Below, piece after piece: positions 11,437-23,171 of a DNA stretch of 64,000 nt; positions within the stretch are counted from its first letter, which is position 1; each line of letters starts with the position of its first letter. The stretch spans positions 1 to 64,000 of the forward strand of contig JAWWNJ010000090.1 of the NCBI GenBank assembly GCA_037176885.1. The letters run 5' to 3'. A program made the translations under genes and the position numbers. The notes beneath the pieces are model-generated. The model was not told where the DNA came from. It worked only from the letters and a program-made list of their open reading frames with translations, and did not search any database. This stretch comes from Favolaschia claudopus. Lineage: Eukaryota; Basidiomycota; Agaricomycetes; Agaricales; Mycenaceae.

Positions 11437-11880
11437 TTAGTGATAGGCGGCAGGCCCAAGATACTGCGTCAGTTCGTTGGCGTTATTGACCGGTAGTTGC
11501 GAGGGGGGATTGCCGGAGAGTGAATCAAGCGAGGCGAGATAGAGAGAGTTGTCCCTCTCGCTCTGGCGTAAGAAGGTTTAGTTTACATGTCGCCGAACGA
11601 TAAAACATAGAACATACCTTGTACAGATCCAGGGATGGAGGGTCTTGTGAGAGAGGAAACGATTTGAGCGGCGGCGCGAATCACCGGTCCGAAATCAAAG
11701 AGTACCATGATGGAAACCATGTGTTTCGGAATCCAGCGGAATGGTAGGATTGCCGACTTTTCGGAGTCAGTTCGTTGGGGTAATTGCCAAGGTATTGCGC
11801 AGGGGATCGGCGGTGTGCGAAAGTCGCGAATGAGAAGTCGGGGGTATGAGAGAGACATATACCGCGCACTGGACAAGGAG
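11437..11880 (-). CDS. Orphan gene fragment, last exon only is clear
   Basis: Exon 11437-11562 is 42 codons (SERDNSLYLASLDSLSGNPP to GPAAYH, stop), preceded by a good intron that starts GTATGTTC at about 11617 and ends CGCCAG. The upstream coding frame is ambiguous: two candidate frames at 11,620-11,880 both meet phase problems. It lies between two viroplasmin-module genes on the same strand and could be a remnant of a third. Low confidence. Confidence 0.3.
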
Positions 11881-12259
11881 AGACGCTTCAGCGAACGCGA
11901 AAAACCAGAGAATTAGAACTTACCAATAGTTTTACCTGCACAAATGATTCGCCAGCCCAGGCTCCGGAAAGGTGCGAGTGGCGTGTTGGAATCGGAAGTA
12001 TTCTAGATGTTCTGATGGGCATTGACACTTCCATGGAAATGAATGCCCATGTGGTGGTGCGGGACGAGACTGTGGATGAAATTTCCTGATTGAGGACCGA
12101 GTTTGTGTGCGATTCAATCGGTCGATGAAATGTAATCGATGGTGCATCGTTGGGGTCGTTTTCAATTCATTGTTTTGGGGGGCGGGGAGTCGCGGAGGGG
12201 AAAGACATGTATTTTTAGAAAAAACGCGGCGGCGGCGGCTACGGACAATAACAAGGAAC

Positions 12260-12879
12260 TCAGAGAACAATTACGCCGCCCCACGTCAGAGTGTCGTTGA
12301 AAGCCGCGAGCGCTTCACTCTGAGTGTCGTACATCTTGCGGGCGCCTTGCCCGACGCCGGCGACGGCAAAATCAGCCAGTGCACTGAATATTGGAGGTTA
12401 GTTCCGAGGTGAGGAGGGAGAATGAAAGAAACAACGTACTACTGATTGACGACGCCCACAAAACGGCCACGAAAGACAGCGTACCACTCCTTGGCGGGGG
12501 TTTCCTCAGGGACAGCCTGCAGGGGACTCGTGGGGGCGACCGAGAAGACTTCGTTCGCCAAGAAAGGCCCGTCGGTGCGCAGCAATTCGATGAGCGGGGC
12601 GGGGAAACCGGCCGTCTTGTCCTTGGGGGCGGCGGCCACAGCTTCCTTGGGGGCAGACGGTGCCGCTTCTTTGTGTTCCTTCACCTTGGGGGCGGTAGCG
12701 GGAGCAGGAGGGGGTTGGGCGTAGACAACAACTAAACAGAATGAAAAGACACGATTAACGATGGATGCAGATAAGCGGAAGGCGAAACCCATACCAACGA
12801 CGGGCTGCGCCGAGGGCAAAGCGAAGGGGGAGAAAGGCAAAACGGGGGGGATCGCAGTATAGGCAGACGGAAAGCTCAT
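12260..12879 (-). CDS. Small RNase H1 N-terminal (viroplasmin-like) protein
   Basis: Three exons (12795-12879, 12440-12731, 12260-12383) encode 166 aa, and every junction is in phase. The 3' intron (56 bp) splits a Tyr codon and rebuilds WYAVFRGRFVGVVNQY followed by ALADFAVAGVGQGARK, then a helix YDTQSEALAAFNDTL. This is the typical beta-beta-alpha layout of the RNase H1 N-terminal/viroplasmin fold. The N-terminal half is Ala/Pro/Lys-rich and looks disordered. The intron branch sequence is CTAAC. The stop follows the domain almost at once, so the protein is essentially a tethered hybrid-binding-type module. Substrate and partner are unknown. Confidence 0.7.
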
Positions 12880-13036
12880 GTTGGGATAGAAGAGATGGTG
12901 GAGGAAAGAGAGTAAAGTCGGGATCAGATGAGGTCGGACTTTATGGTGAATCAGTTCGCGGCATCTAGATTTGGTAGGCGGTTCGTTGAAGGCGGTTCGT
13001 TCGTCACTGCGACGTGACAAGAACTGGGTGACTACA

Positions 13037-13348
13037 CAAGAAAAGCTTTCCCTCTGACGACGCCACCGCCAACCGTTAATTAGTGCAGCGACAAGAGGCG
13101 GACTGCTCTCTGCTAGGTGAGCGCTTCATTAATTGTATATTTTTCCGCGTGAAGAATCCTATAACTCACCGCGATATATGAAACAGACAAAGCAAGAAAA
13201 GCTTTCCCTCTGACGACGCCACCGCCAGCCGTTATTTAGTGCAGCGACAAGAGGCGGACTACTCTCTGCTAGGTGAGCGCTTCATTAATTGGATATTATT
13301 CCGCGTGAAGAATCCTATAACTCACCGCGATATATAGGACAGGCAAAG
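13037..13348. repeat. Tandem direct duplication, two copies of 156 bp
   Basis: Units 13037-13192 and 13193-13348 differ at only a few positions; both start CAAGAAAAGCTTTCCCTCTG. Each ends with CTCACCGCGATATATA-like sequence. The duplication lies directly upstream of the plus-strand gene that starts at 13423, so promoter elements may be duplicated. Confidence 0.85.
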
Positions 13349-13422
13349 AAATAGAAAGACAGGTAGAATGCGATTTTGATACCTAATTTTCCAGAGCTTA
13401 GCTGATTGAGAAACCAGATACG

Positions 13423-16081
13423 ATGCCAAAGAAAGCGCGAAAGACTTGGAAACGGATAGCAAAAAAGGATCGCAAGAATCTCAAGCTCTGGGCGGAAGGA
13501 GCCCGCGACACGGTCTTGAGGCCGCACATACCTGCTTATACTGACGCTCTTGAGCGAGGCTGGCGCGCCGAGAGAGATTATGTGCGAGAAGTATGCAACG
13601 AGTTTCACGCTCGAATTCCTTGGCGATTGCAAGATGACGAAGAACCGGAGTTGCCGTTGCCAGAATATGACCCCTGTGCAAGTCGTGAGACGGAGGAGCT
13701 GGACGACGAGGAAGCGGAGCAGGAGCGCCTCCGCAAAGAAACGCTGAACGCAGTAAGTGTTGACGATTGTGGGCGCCGTCGCGTGACTTGAATCTCCTTC
13801 TTCTCCGACTTAAAGCCGACCAATGCTCATTGCTCTCCGTCTTCTTCCTGCAGAGAATCAGCCGCTGGCTCAAATACCGTGCTCGACGTCTTCGACGGCC
13901 ACTTGCTCGTAACCCGCAAAAAGACCCATGGGCTCGCTTATTGTGTAAACTTACTGGGACGGCACCACCTGCGAAAGCGCGACAAGCTTATCAACAGTAC
14001 ATGCATGAATCATACGAGAGCGTTATCGAGCCAGTCGTTCGCGCTCGCTGGAACGCGACTGGCGCTGATGAAGACGGAGGATTACGAACCAAGAAAGGCA
14101 TCGACGCTAATTTTCGTGCGACCGTGGCGCGAGAACTCTTCCATGAACTACCGGCGAACGAGCAAGACGCGCTTCGACAGCGAGCTAAGGACGAGGCGAC
14201 GCGGGCGAAGGAGGAATATATCAAACACTTGAAGGCGGGACCCTCGAAAGCGCCTGAGGACAGACAAAAGTAAGTAAATTTTCGTTCAAAGGTGGAGATG
14301 GTGTTGCTGACGAGACTATCTATTGCGGATAGGTGCATAGACAACCTGGGCGTGTTTATGTCGACATTACTACGAGAGATCTACGACCACACCGGTTTAG
14401 TGTCGTTCGCGGTATTCGGTGGCCCCATCCCAAATCACGGAGGCGAGCTGAGAAATTTAACGTTCGTCGCTGGTCTTTCGTTGTTTTGGGCACATACTGA
14501 CGATTATTTGATGGCAGTGTGGCGCATGGGCGATCTCTTGGGGCTGGAGGGTGTACGTTTCCCTTGTGGATGAAGGCGCGCTTTGGGCACGATGTCTTGG
14601 ACTTCATGAAGGAGTGGTTAAAAGGTGTATACAGTGAGCGATTTATAAATCAACAAAGTTACATTCTTCTTATTAATGTCATCGGCAGCCAAGGAACAAT
14701 GTGAGGAAGCGGCGCTCCCTACTCCAGACGACGTGTTAGCGGGGGCGACGTATCGTATCGATGACGAGGAAGATCTTGGTTTCGTTGACGTCGGTAATTC
14801 GGACCCGTCATCGGACGAGAGCTCCTCCGAGTCGGAGGCTTCTTCGTCCGACGATAGTGATAGTGAAGTCGAGGCAGACGTTCGCGGTGGGAAGAAGGGT
14901 AGGAAGGGGTTGAGAAAAGGGAAAGGAAAGAAGAACGGGAAGGGGAAGGGCAAAGAGAAGGAGAAGGACGACGAAGAGAGGCAGAGGGATAAGGGGAAGG
15001 GGAAGAAAGACAAGGGGAAGGATAAGGCGGCGGAGGGGAATGGTGCCAAGCGCAAGACGAAGGAGGTGAATGGGGAGGACGAGGCCGACAATGCCCACGC
15101 GAAGAAAAAGAAGACTGTGGAGGCGGGGGTGGCGAGGAAGTGCAAAGCGGACGAGCTGAGCAAGGACACGGGGGCGAAGAAGGCGAAACGCGGGGACAAG
15201 TCGGGGGATGGAGAGGACACAGCGCGAAGACCAAAGCCCAGGCCTGTGCCAAAGGGGAGCGGAGGTGAGCACTGAGCAAGAGTATAATATGAATCTAATC
15301 ATTAACCTAACTTTCTTTAGCGAGCGCCAGCGAGCCACGGAACGGAGGTGAAGTAGGAGGTGCGTCCGGCAGCGGAGGGCTCTCAAATGACCCTCCAGGC
15401 GACTCAGCACCGCCCGTGGCTCCTCCCGACGACCCCAATCCGCCTCCTCCTCAAGACCCCGGCCCTGAAGAGGAAGAACGTACCTTCAAGGACCCGCCGC
15501 CGCCTCCTTGCCCCGAGGACGCTGGCGATTGGTTCAGGGCCGTTTACCCGGAGGTTACGGCGGAGCCCGTCGGGGATTGCTTCAATCATCTACTGATTGC
15601 GTGGGCAGGCTTGGAGCAGACGTATTCGTGGGTCAAGAAGGCGCCGAGTGGTAGGAGTTCGCTGGGTACCACCGGTCGGCCAAGCCAAGTGGCTCTCTGG
15701 ATCGGGGCGGGCCGCGGGCTGCGTGGTGGGCCGATGAGGGAAGGAGCAGGGCCTACGATAGGCAGTGTGGTGAAATTTGAGGAAACCTGGTGGCAATGGT
15801 GGAGTGCCCTGCAGCCTGCTTGGCGCGTCCGTGACGGCGGTCATCCTGGGCGATTCAGTCGGGAGGAGTACGGCGGGAAGACCAGAGAAGATTGGGAGAC
15901 CCTGCGGGCGCCGGGGCAGAATGGAATGTTGAGTGTTGTCGCTGCGCTGTATTGGTGGGGTGTCAAGTTGGTGAAAAGAATCGACGGCGAGGAGAAGCGG
16001 ACTTGGGCCGAGGCTGTACGCGACGTTAGGTGGATGATTGAAGGACTGACGGCAATCGAAGCATCGGCAGCAGCTGCCTGA
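13423..16081 (+). CDS. Large orphan protein of an Agaricomycete-wide family
   Basis: Six exons: 13423-13752, 13854-14269, 14333-14461, 14518-14624, 14689-15264 and 15321-16081. All phases agree, giving 772 aa. The start MPKKARKTWKRIAKKDRKN is followed by a helical region with KARQAYQQYM and EQDALRQRAKDEATRAKEEY, then CIDNLGVFMSTLLREIYDHT and FGGPIPNHGG. Next come a Ser/Asp-rich block and a Lys/Gly/Glu-rich block (residues about 330-510), a Pro-rich linker, and a Trp-rich C-terminus (FEETWWQWWSALQPAWR, ALYWWGVKLVKRI). I recall this architecture from many Agaricomycete genomes as an expanded, uncharacterised family. No catalytic motif is visible. The charged middle suggests nuclear or nucleic-acid association (inference). 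Confidence 0.75.
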
Positions 16082-16745
16082 CAACGCGGACTTCGTCAAA
16101 CTCGCATTCACGGAGTATTCTTCTCGTTTCCTTATATCTTTCTGCTCTGCCTATGTGTGTGCTCCATTTACCGCCTCACGAAAATTATATAGATTGCTGC
16201 TACCTTTGCCTTACTTTATGATGTCCAGCATAGTGACTATTTGCTTTTCTGAAACTTGTTCTTGAATCATCAATGAATCATTTGAAGTTTTCGCTCTCAG
16301 TAGAAGTAGGACTTGACACGAAAACTCTTAAGACAATAACAATATATATTAACACTAATACTATGACAACTCCAAGGTGTAGAAACACAAAGAATTTCAA
16401 GTGAGAGTGAATGTTGACTTGATGTGAGTTCTAGGAGGAAGCAAGATATTTTTCACCAAGGGAGCGGTTGGACTTGGTCAAAATCGAGACGGGGCATAAA
16501 CAAGCCAAACTAGCTGCACTGCCATCTGTCAAGATGGGATTCTTGTCATATCAAGGGAGACAGATAAGGCACTCAAATCAATCAGCCGGTATCACTGATA
16601 CATCAAACTAGCCGCACTGCCGGGGTGTTGGGAAGAAGGCAGGTAAAAGGCTTCTTGACGTGTCTGTAGACAGGAGCTGTCTAGACACAGGCTGGAAGGC
16701 AACTTTTTCCACTGGCTGTAGGCACGTATATTAGTCTTTATATTA
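16082..16745. other. Gene-free stretch
   Basis: AT-rich. Contains a direct repeat of AAACTAGC-GCACTGCC type at about 16,507 and 16,606, and the imperfect palindrome TGTCTGTAGACAGG-GCTGTCTAGACA near 16,665. No coding signal. Confidence 0.4.
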
Positions 16746-16749
16746 CAGC

Positions 16750-17179
16750 TTCGGCTCCCGCTCCCTCTGCTGTCCAGCCCCCTGCCGCTAATGCCGGGCC
16801 TCAGCACCCTTTTTCAAACGCTCGAGACGCTGCCTATGCCCCGCCTAAAGACCGAAATTTTGGTCTTCCTCCGGCAGTTCAAAACAAAGCTGGACCTGCT
16901 TATTGAACCTCCACACCTGTCTACAACGATAAAGACGCCGCCGCCGTTTTCCAATCGTCTATGGACACTCCCATTACAATTACTCAACGCCAGCTTCTTT
17001 CAATTGCGCCTGAAGTTCGATCTCAAATGCGCGAAGTCACAACTTCGCGTCGTGCACCTCCTAAAGAAAATAAAGATGTGCCGGCTCCTGTTCCGCAATT
17101 CAACCATACCATCGACTCTCCTCTTCCGTTTACAAATGATTCGCCCTTGGTTCAGGAATCCCTCGAGGAACAACGCTGA
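16750..17179 (+). pseudogene. Ty3/gypsy polyprotein fragment (region before protease)
   Basis: In the middle frame the segment reads MDTPITITQRQLLSIAPEVR and then SQMREVTTSRRAPP, the stretch that precedes the protease in Agaricomycete gypsy polyproteins. It begins mid-protein, has internal stops in the upstream part, and ends at a stop at 17179. The same polyprotein resumes at 18,555 after about 1.4 kb of non-coding sequence, so an insertion or a rearrangement separates the two parts. Confidence 0.55.
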
Positions 17180-18554
17180 AACGCTTGCTATGGGTTTACT
17201 GTATAACTTTATTCGTAGAGATAATAAATCCCTTCAAACAAAATCCACACAACTTCAGCTACGCGTGCGAGTCGGGGTTCCAGTAACATATCTACTGTGG
17301 CAATTTGACTATATTCCTCAATCCAAGGATATATGTTATACAATTCGAGGTGTCTTGACTCGATAAAACTTGCTTTGAGTTAGCGCGACTCGATCCTATT
17401 TGAGCCTTTCGAACTCAGGACTTAGTTTTTCGCAATGTCGGTTGGTTGGGGAGTCTAGGTAATTTATCTGGTTCAAGTTCCCTTTCAATCCGATGGAATA
17501 TGGCACTTGACTGTTAAGTCGCGCTTAATCCCTTGTACTCGCGTTTCCCTTATCTCAGAATTCCGTTTCACGCGTCTGATTCCCGTTCAAGTTCACTTAG
17601 TTCACGCGTTTAACAAATCTCTGATCAAATCACAAGTCCAATTTATAGATTGAAAACAAAACAGAAAACTAGTCAAGTTCCCTGGGTTGTCCCACTGGAT
17701 AATATCACTCTTTACTGAATGTGCGGCTGATAGCTTACACGGACAATCAAGGAGGGAGCAATCCACTGGAGCCCAGCTAATAATTTACAGGCTTTATATA
17801 CTATGCGCGAATAAATATTTACATCTTAATTGGGTATCTACCTACGTGTCCAAGTACGTGTATTGTCCTTAATTAGCAGACGAGACTGTTAAGTCACGCC
17901 TGTGTGTCGTGATTGCACGCGCGAGTAACGTGTAAGTTACACGAGGACTCGCTATCGCATCTATCGCGTCGATCCCTCGTGATGATCACGTGTGCGTGAT
18001 GGATCCTCTCGATCCTTGACTCGATACCGGCTTCTATCCTTTCATCGCGACTAGCCTTTCGAGGATACGAACGTTCCTGTTACGAGCCTCGCCTCGAGGT
18101 AAGATCCTTCCGGTCCTTGCCAGAACTTCTAATTCATCCTTGAGTAGAGAAATCTCTTCAAGATCATTGATCCTTTGATGATCCGCTCTTCGGCATCTCC
18201 GGCAATCCCTCTGCCGCTACTCGGTTTCCCTCGGTTCGCCGTTCCGCGACTCGAATTCCTTGATATTGGTCTAGACGCGCTGCCTGAAGTATTCCATCCA
18301 TATTATCCCTTATTCCTTGATGTCCCCTTAGGTCCCAGTTCGATTGACAGAACGGTTAGACTTAGAAGAGGGATTGCTATCCTCGACTACTGTGTACGGT
18401 TTCCCATTTCTGGATAATTATAATTCATAGGCGAGTCTAGCTTTCCGCGCATCATTTAGTTAACAGTGCGGGCACGTTTTAACCCTCTGAGTAATATCCC
18501 AGTAGATGTCCCTGTATTCCTCTTAGTTCAAACACGCGTTATTTAATATTAAAC
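17180..18554. mobile_element. LTR-like insertion inside the gypsy remnant
   Basis: Non-coding, with several CACGCGT sites (about 17,570, 17,610, 18,533) and GATC-rich segments. A block near 17,745 (GGAGGGAGCAATCCACTGGA) resembles 23,655-23,670 (GAGGGAATCCACTAGAGC). It separates two parts of one gypsy polyprotein and is therefore probably LTR or leader sequence. Exact ends and a target duplication were not found. Confidence 0.4.
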
Positions 18555-19214
18555 ATGTTCAAAAATTTGAGAAAACACAGGGTGTTTTCATCCCAGGCCT
18601 ATCAACGCGCTAGAGATGCTCGCTATACAGCTTTATTGGACTCTCTTCCTTCAGCATACCTGAACTCGTCTCAAGCTCAACTTCCATCCGGCGGTACTGT
18701 CGTTCCCGATCCCCTGGCGGTTTACTACGATTCCGGAAGTCCTCCTGGGGATCTTATCGTTTCGATGGAGTCTTCCGCCATCCGCTCGATCCTACCAATC
18801 ATCGACAACCAGCAGCAAGTTGAATGCATTGTTGACGGCAGCTGTCAGATTATCGCTATGTCTGAAGCTGTTTGTCATGAACTAGCTCTTTCGTACGATC
18901 CACGCGTCATCCTTCGAATGCAATCTGCAAACGGCGCAGTTAGTCCTTTGCTTGGACTTACCCGAAACGTACCGTTCCGTATTGGCGACATTACTCTCTA
19001 TCTTCAAGTACATATTGGTCGCAATCCCACCTACGACGTTCTCCTGGGACGTCCATTTGATGTATTGACGCAGAGCACGATCCAAAATTTCTCCAATGAA
19101 GACCAGACAATCACTATTTGTGATCCCAACTCCGGTAAAATTGCCACAGTTCCAACAATTCCTCACGGCTCTCCTCGCACTCGTGCTCAGGGTTTTCCCA
19201 ACTCAAGGAATTGA
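18555..19214 (+). pseudogene. Ty3/gypsy aspartic protease region
   Basis: Uninterrupted 219-codon frame. Residues about 90-170 form the retropepsin-like domain: ECIVDGSCQIIAMSEAVCHE, MQSANGAVSPLLGLTRNVPF, YDVLLGRPFDVLTQ and NEDQTITICD. The active-site triad position reads D-G-S, as in related fungal copies that have D-P-G or D-G-G, so it is atypical. Downstream the reverse transcriptase, RNase H and most of the integrase are missing; the next recognisable piece is the integrase C-terminus at 19,440. Confidence 0.65.
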
Positions 19215-19439
19215 TCTCTGATCAAGGAGAGCTTGCGGTCGTCATCATTAAAGACCCACAAAACCCTGGCAATTTTATCATTGACTCAACATCGGCACTC
19301 GCATCGGACACCCTCCCATATATTCAACATGCTTATCTCTCGGCTTGCTCAAACTTAGACGAAAACACGAATACTGTACAATTTGTGCACAGCATCGTTC
19401 AACCAGCGTTCTCCTCTTCACGCGATTCAACTCGCGGTG

Positions 19440-19860
19440 CTCACCTTATTTTGCAGTCACCGGCACGCATCCCCTCCTTCCCCTCGACATCTCTGAAGCA
19501 ACATACCTCCTTCCTCCACCTGATTCCGTCCTCTCCACCACGAATCTCATCGCCCGTCGGGCAGTTACCCTACAAAAACGCCGTGATCAGCTTCATTCGG
19601 ACGTACTTGAAGCTCGCCTTCGCGCGGCCATCCACTTCGAAATTGAACACGCTGCTACTATACGCGATTACAACTTCAAACGTGGAGATCTCGTCCTGAT
19701 GCATAACACGGCTATCGAGAAATCATTGAGCTTGGAGGAGCATACATCCTCTGCGAACTTGACGGCTCTGTTACGCCGCTCTGCCTTTCTCTGCTACCAC
19801 CACCATCCACCGCGCGGTCCCGCCCCGTTGACACGAGTTTCCCTCGGGTCTTCGGGCCTT
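19440..19860 (+). pseudogene. Ty3/gypsy integrase C-terminal fragment
   Basis: In the frame open from 19,345, TGTHPLLPLDISEATYLLPP leads through LIARRAVTLQKRRDQL to HAATIRDYNFKRGDLVLMHN and TAIEKSL. This is the end of the integrase and the GPY-like module of gypsy elements. It lies only about 230 bp after the protease frame, so RT, RNase H and the integrase core have been deleted. The frame degrades after 19,740. Confidence 0.6.
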
Positions 19861-20011
19861 TCTCTCTCTTTTCATTGGACAACTCTATTCTATCTGTTCT
19901 GCACTGCCTGTTCCTGGAGATCACCGCACTATCTAGTTCTTGGGATTTCCTGAAGTAGGGCTTTTCCCCAGTTGTCAGTCACGGTGCTGGTTCGTTTTGA
20001 AGCACTTGCTT

Positions 20012-21418
20012 TTACTTTAGTTCTTGTCTTCTCCTTTGAGCCTTCGTGCTCAGGACATCGATAAGTGTGTCAACGATGCAGGTCAAAAGCACCTGCTCAG
20101 GATAATCCGCGATGTAAGGACCCAGCCCGTAGATTACACGCCTGAAGTGGCCGTTGGCGCATCGAGTGACATGAGGTTTCTTCGTGTGCGGCTTGAGTGG
20201 CTGTAATATACGGGCAATGGACACGTGGAAGAGTTGCCGCCGGAATTTACGAAACTCCTTGCTCTTGGCGAACTGGCGGGTAGCTATTGCAAATCAGTGC
20301 ATTGTGAAGACATGAGAAGTTGACACGTACTTTTAGGGATAGAAAGAAATGTCATAACCGAGAGCACCTCGTGATGCGTTCGTCGTACCACATTGTGTAC
20401 ATTGCCGATTCCACTGTACAAGGGATAAAACTCGGTATTGCCTGTTCCGACTGAAACGGTGGTCTTGTAGCTGCCGAATACACCGGGAACAAATAATGCA
20501 CCGTGACACGCAGGATCCGCAGCGATTTTGTCCTGCTCAGTGAAGTGAATAAAGAGGATGGGGGCAATTGAAAACTCACTGCTTGTTCCCAGACCCAATT
20601 ACCTGAAAACAAGTCGACGAATTGACGCTTCCTATTCTTGAAGATGCGGTTTGGAGCCCAATCCATCTCGCCCTCGAAATCCGGATTGGCAAGCTGCTTC
20701 TCGAAAATTCCAAGCGGCGAGCGGAACCACACCTCAAATGTCTCTGTCATCCACACTGGAACCGTCCCCCCCTCGGGAATTGGTCCTGTGTACTTGACAG
20801 AGAAAGATTGCCAAGGTATGTCCCCCTGCTGAATAGCGTCAATAGTAGCATATAGATCTTGATGATCAGCAAATGGAGGGTCGACTCCATCGTACAGACC
20901 AGTGAGTAGTTGAGCTAGGCGATCAATCTGAGCGCCAGACATTTCCTCCTGGACGTACAGAAACTCGGCGAACTCAAACTCGGAACGACTCTCGAAAGGT
21001 GAGTCGTCATCTGGTGCTCGGTCCTCCCAAGGCGGGGAAATAGCGCCGCGAGGTAAGTCGTATCTGTCAGTGTCGTAAGGGGTACCTGAAATGCACTGGG
21101 TAAATACCATACTTCAAATTGTTTTCACGTCTCACCATCAATGATAGGATGTCGTTCGACTGTCGTTCCCCGAGAGGGCTGTGGTACTGTAGGTTGTGGT
21201 GGGGGTGACGGAGGAGGATCTGGACCTGGAGAAGGCGGGGGATCAAAATTCCCTTCGGGTGGATTGTCGTTAGTGGTATTTGCCGGTGGGCGGGCAGAAT
21301 TCGACGGAAGCGTAAGATGGGCGTTGCGGTGACGCTTGAGGCCGCCTGGAGACTTGCAGGCTTTTCCGCACTTGGTACAGACAAAGGATGCAGCCGCAAA
21401 AGCACACCGAGTAGACAT
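20012..21418 (-). pseudogene. Plavaka (CACTA-like) transposase, 5' half only
   Basis: Exons 21136-21418, 20580-21085, 20331-20532 and about 20070-20283 are in phase, with introns of 47-50 bp. The N-terminus has a C2H2 finger (FVCTKCGKACKSPGGLKRHRN). Then follow a Pro-rich linker, EFEFAEFLYVQEEMSGAQID, PFADHQDLYATIDAIQQGD, PWQSFSVKYTGPIPE, WMTETFEVWFR, KTTVSVGTGNTEFYPLYSGI, EFRKFRRQLFH and YGLGPYIADYPEQVLLTCIV. These are hallmark segments of Plavaka transposases. Homology stops abruptly after CIV (about 20,070); the rest of the catalytic domain is absent. It is a truncated, presumably inactive copy. Confidence 0.75.
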
Positions 21419-21856
21419 GAGGTTATCGAGAAAAGGGACGTAGTGAAATTTCATGCATTTGGTACAAATGGTGCAGGTAAGCATAATCCGCTGTAGGTAC
21501 GCGTAATTCGGCACAGTTGTGTAGGGCATCGCACTAGATAAAGAGTCATATGGAGAGGAATCATGGGATTCAAGCCCAGCCACTCACCGGAATCTCTGAC
21601 TTGCTGTGAAGTCCCTGTTTCTCTCCTTCCACTTCTGACGAGGAGAGAAGAATGCGACCTTCAGAATGATATGCAGAATGTCAGGCAGCAAAAATGCAGA
21701 GGGACCCAGGGGTGGAGATAAGGGCATAGAATGCCAAGTCAATTTTGTCGTTTTTCAAATATACAAGCCGCCATCACTGCACGAGGAACGTTCCTGACGC
21801 AATTGCACAGTATCGCATCACAAGATACAAACCGAACCACTTTCTTCCTGACCACA

Positions 21857-22129
21857 ATGTCTGCTAAACCGATCACCGCTGGGAAGCAGAAAGCTCTCTC
21901 TGCTGCAGCAGCGTCGAAAGGCCTGAGACCCGGTCGTGCAGCAAACCCCGGAAATCCTGACAAGCCACGAACACCGCAACATGAACAAGTCGAGGAGGAG
22001 AAGGCGAAGAAAGCCCTGCTGAAGAAACAAGTCCAAGAGAGACCCCTCCATGTGTATCAACAAAGCGGCGGTGATAAGCAGGCTATTTGGCTAGTAGTGG
22101 AATGTGTAGGAATTCGCACATTTTACTAG
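21857..22129 (+). pseudogene. Short ORF interrupted by an LTR
   Basis: Starts MSAKPITAGKQKALSAAAAS, continues with a Lys/Glu-rich helix (EQVEEEKAKKALLKKQVQER), and runs into LTR-like sequence at about 22,095. It lies 440 bp upstream of, and divergent from, the Plavaka transposase, so it may be the first exon of a second Plavaka-associated or host gene cut by the LTR insertion. The family is not recognised. Confidence 0.35.
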
Positions 22130-23045
22130 CTAAGTACCTACCTACCAAGCTCCAGAGGGTTAGAATCAGTCCTGGATTGCTAACCAAGACACGGCCAAGT
22201 TAGGGCAATACCTGGACGTACCGCAAGGAAATCACCAGACCAAGCGACGTGCCTCAAGTAAAGGTGTTTGGACTCCGCTAAGAGTATAAAGCCTCTTGTG
22301 TTCCTCAAGATGTCTAAATACCACAAAAAAGGACTTAACAATAACCATCCCACCCACTACATACTCTAGCTAGACGTACGGGCTGCTTGGCTAAACGGTC
22401 TGATCAGCGGATGCACCATGATCAGGTCGGCTGGCTAAGGCATCACTCAAGGGCTCTTACGGAACAACCGTTGTCACTTAGCCACATCAGCGGATCACTG
22501 GATCTATCTCAAGGAACACAAGCCGGACTCTAGATAGTGTTCCAGGTCCCGTCCTTGGCATGAACATAGGAAATATGAGTATCTAAATGACTGTTAGATA
22601 CTCAGCTTTCTGTTTCTGCAACAAGCCAGGCAAAGGCTTAGGGAAGGAACCCAGAACCAAGGAATCTCTTTGTGAGTGGACATATTTGATCGTGGTTGTG
22701 AAACGATCGGAAACCAGGGATGAAGGAAAGGATCATAATTGATCATAATTTATCTGAATGCCTATTGGACAGTGTATTAAATAGACCATGGACAGTCACA
22801 CAGTAATCAGTAAATAGTAAGCTAGAATATACAGTATATAAGGCTGGTGGTAGAAGGTGTTTAGTACTGGATTCCTGACCTAGCTAGGGCGAGTCGGTTT
22901 AACTGGCCAAAGTCCCGAATAAAGGCAGAGATCTAGGACTTGACATCCTATATCAACTCTATACCAAGAGCTCTGTTTAGCGTTTTGTACAAGTTTCTCA
23001 ATCTACTCGCGCCCACTCTTAGTGTGAATTTGGACTTTAAGACCG
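22095..23045 (+). mobile_element. LTR of a copia-type retrotransposon
   Basis: Begins near GGAATGTGTAGGAATTCGCA, which contains an AATGTG/CACATT dyad and shares GGAATGTG with the LTR start at 43,353. It has a TATA-like TATATAAGGC at about 22,838 and is followed immediately by primer-binding-like TGGTATCAGC sites. It has no coding capacity. The internal region beyond the PBS is not recognisable. Confidence 0.5.
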
Positions 23046-23051
23046 TCTGTG

Positions 23052-23171
23052 TGGTATCAGCGGTATTGGACTTGGATTTTGTGTGAACTCTGTGTTAGCT
23101 GTGTGGTATCAGCTTTGTTGGACTTGGAATTGGATTTGGATTTGGACTTGGCCTAGCTGTGTTGTATCAGC
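23052..23171 (+). promoter_or_regulatory. Three primer-binding-site-like repeats
   Basis: TGGTATCAGC at 23052-23061 and 23104-23113, and TTGTATCAGC at 23162-23171, each in a repeated context GTGT(G/T)GTATCAGC followed by GGACTTGGA-like sequence. TGGTATCAG matches the initiator-Met tRNA 3'-end complement used as PBS by many LTR elements. A single PBS is normal. Confidence 0.5.

Noticed and set aside
14618..15279. Long minus-strand Ser/Pro-rich ORFs
   Set aside because: Antisense shadows of the Lys/Gly/Glu-rich exon of the gene at 13,423-16,081.
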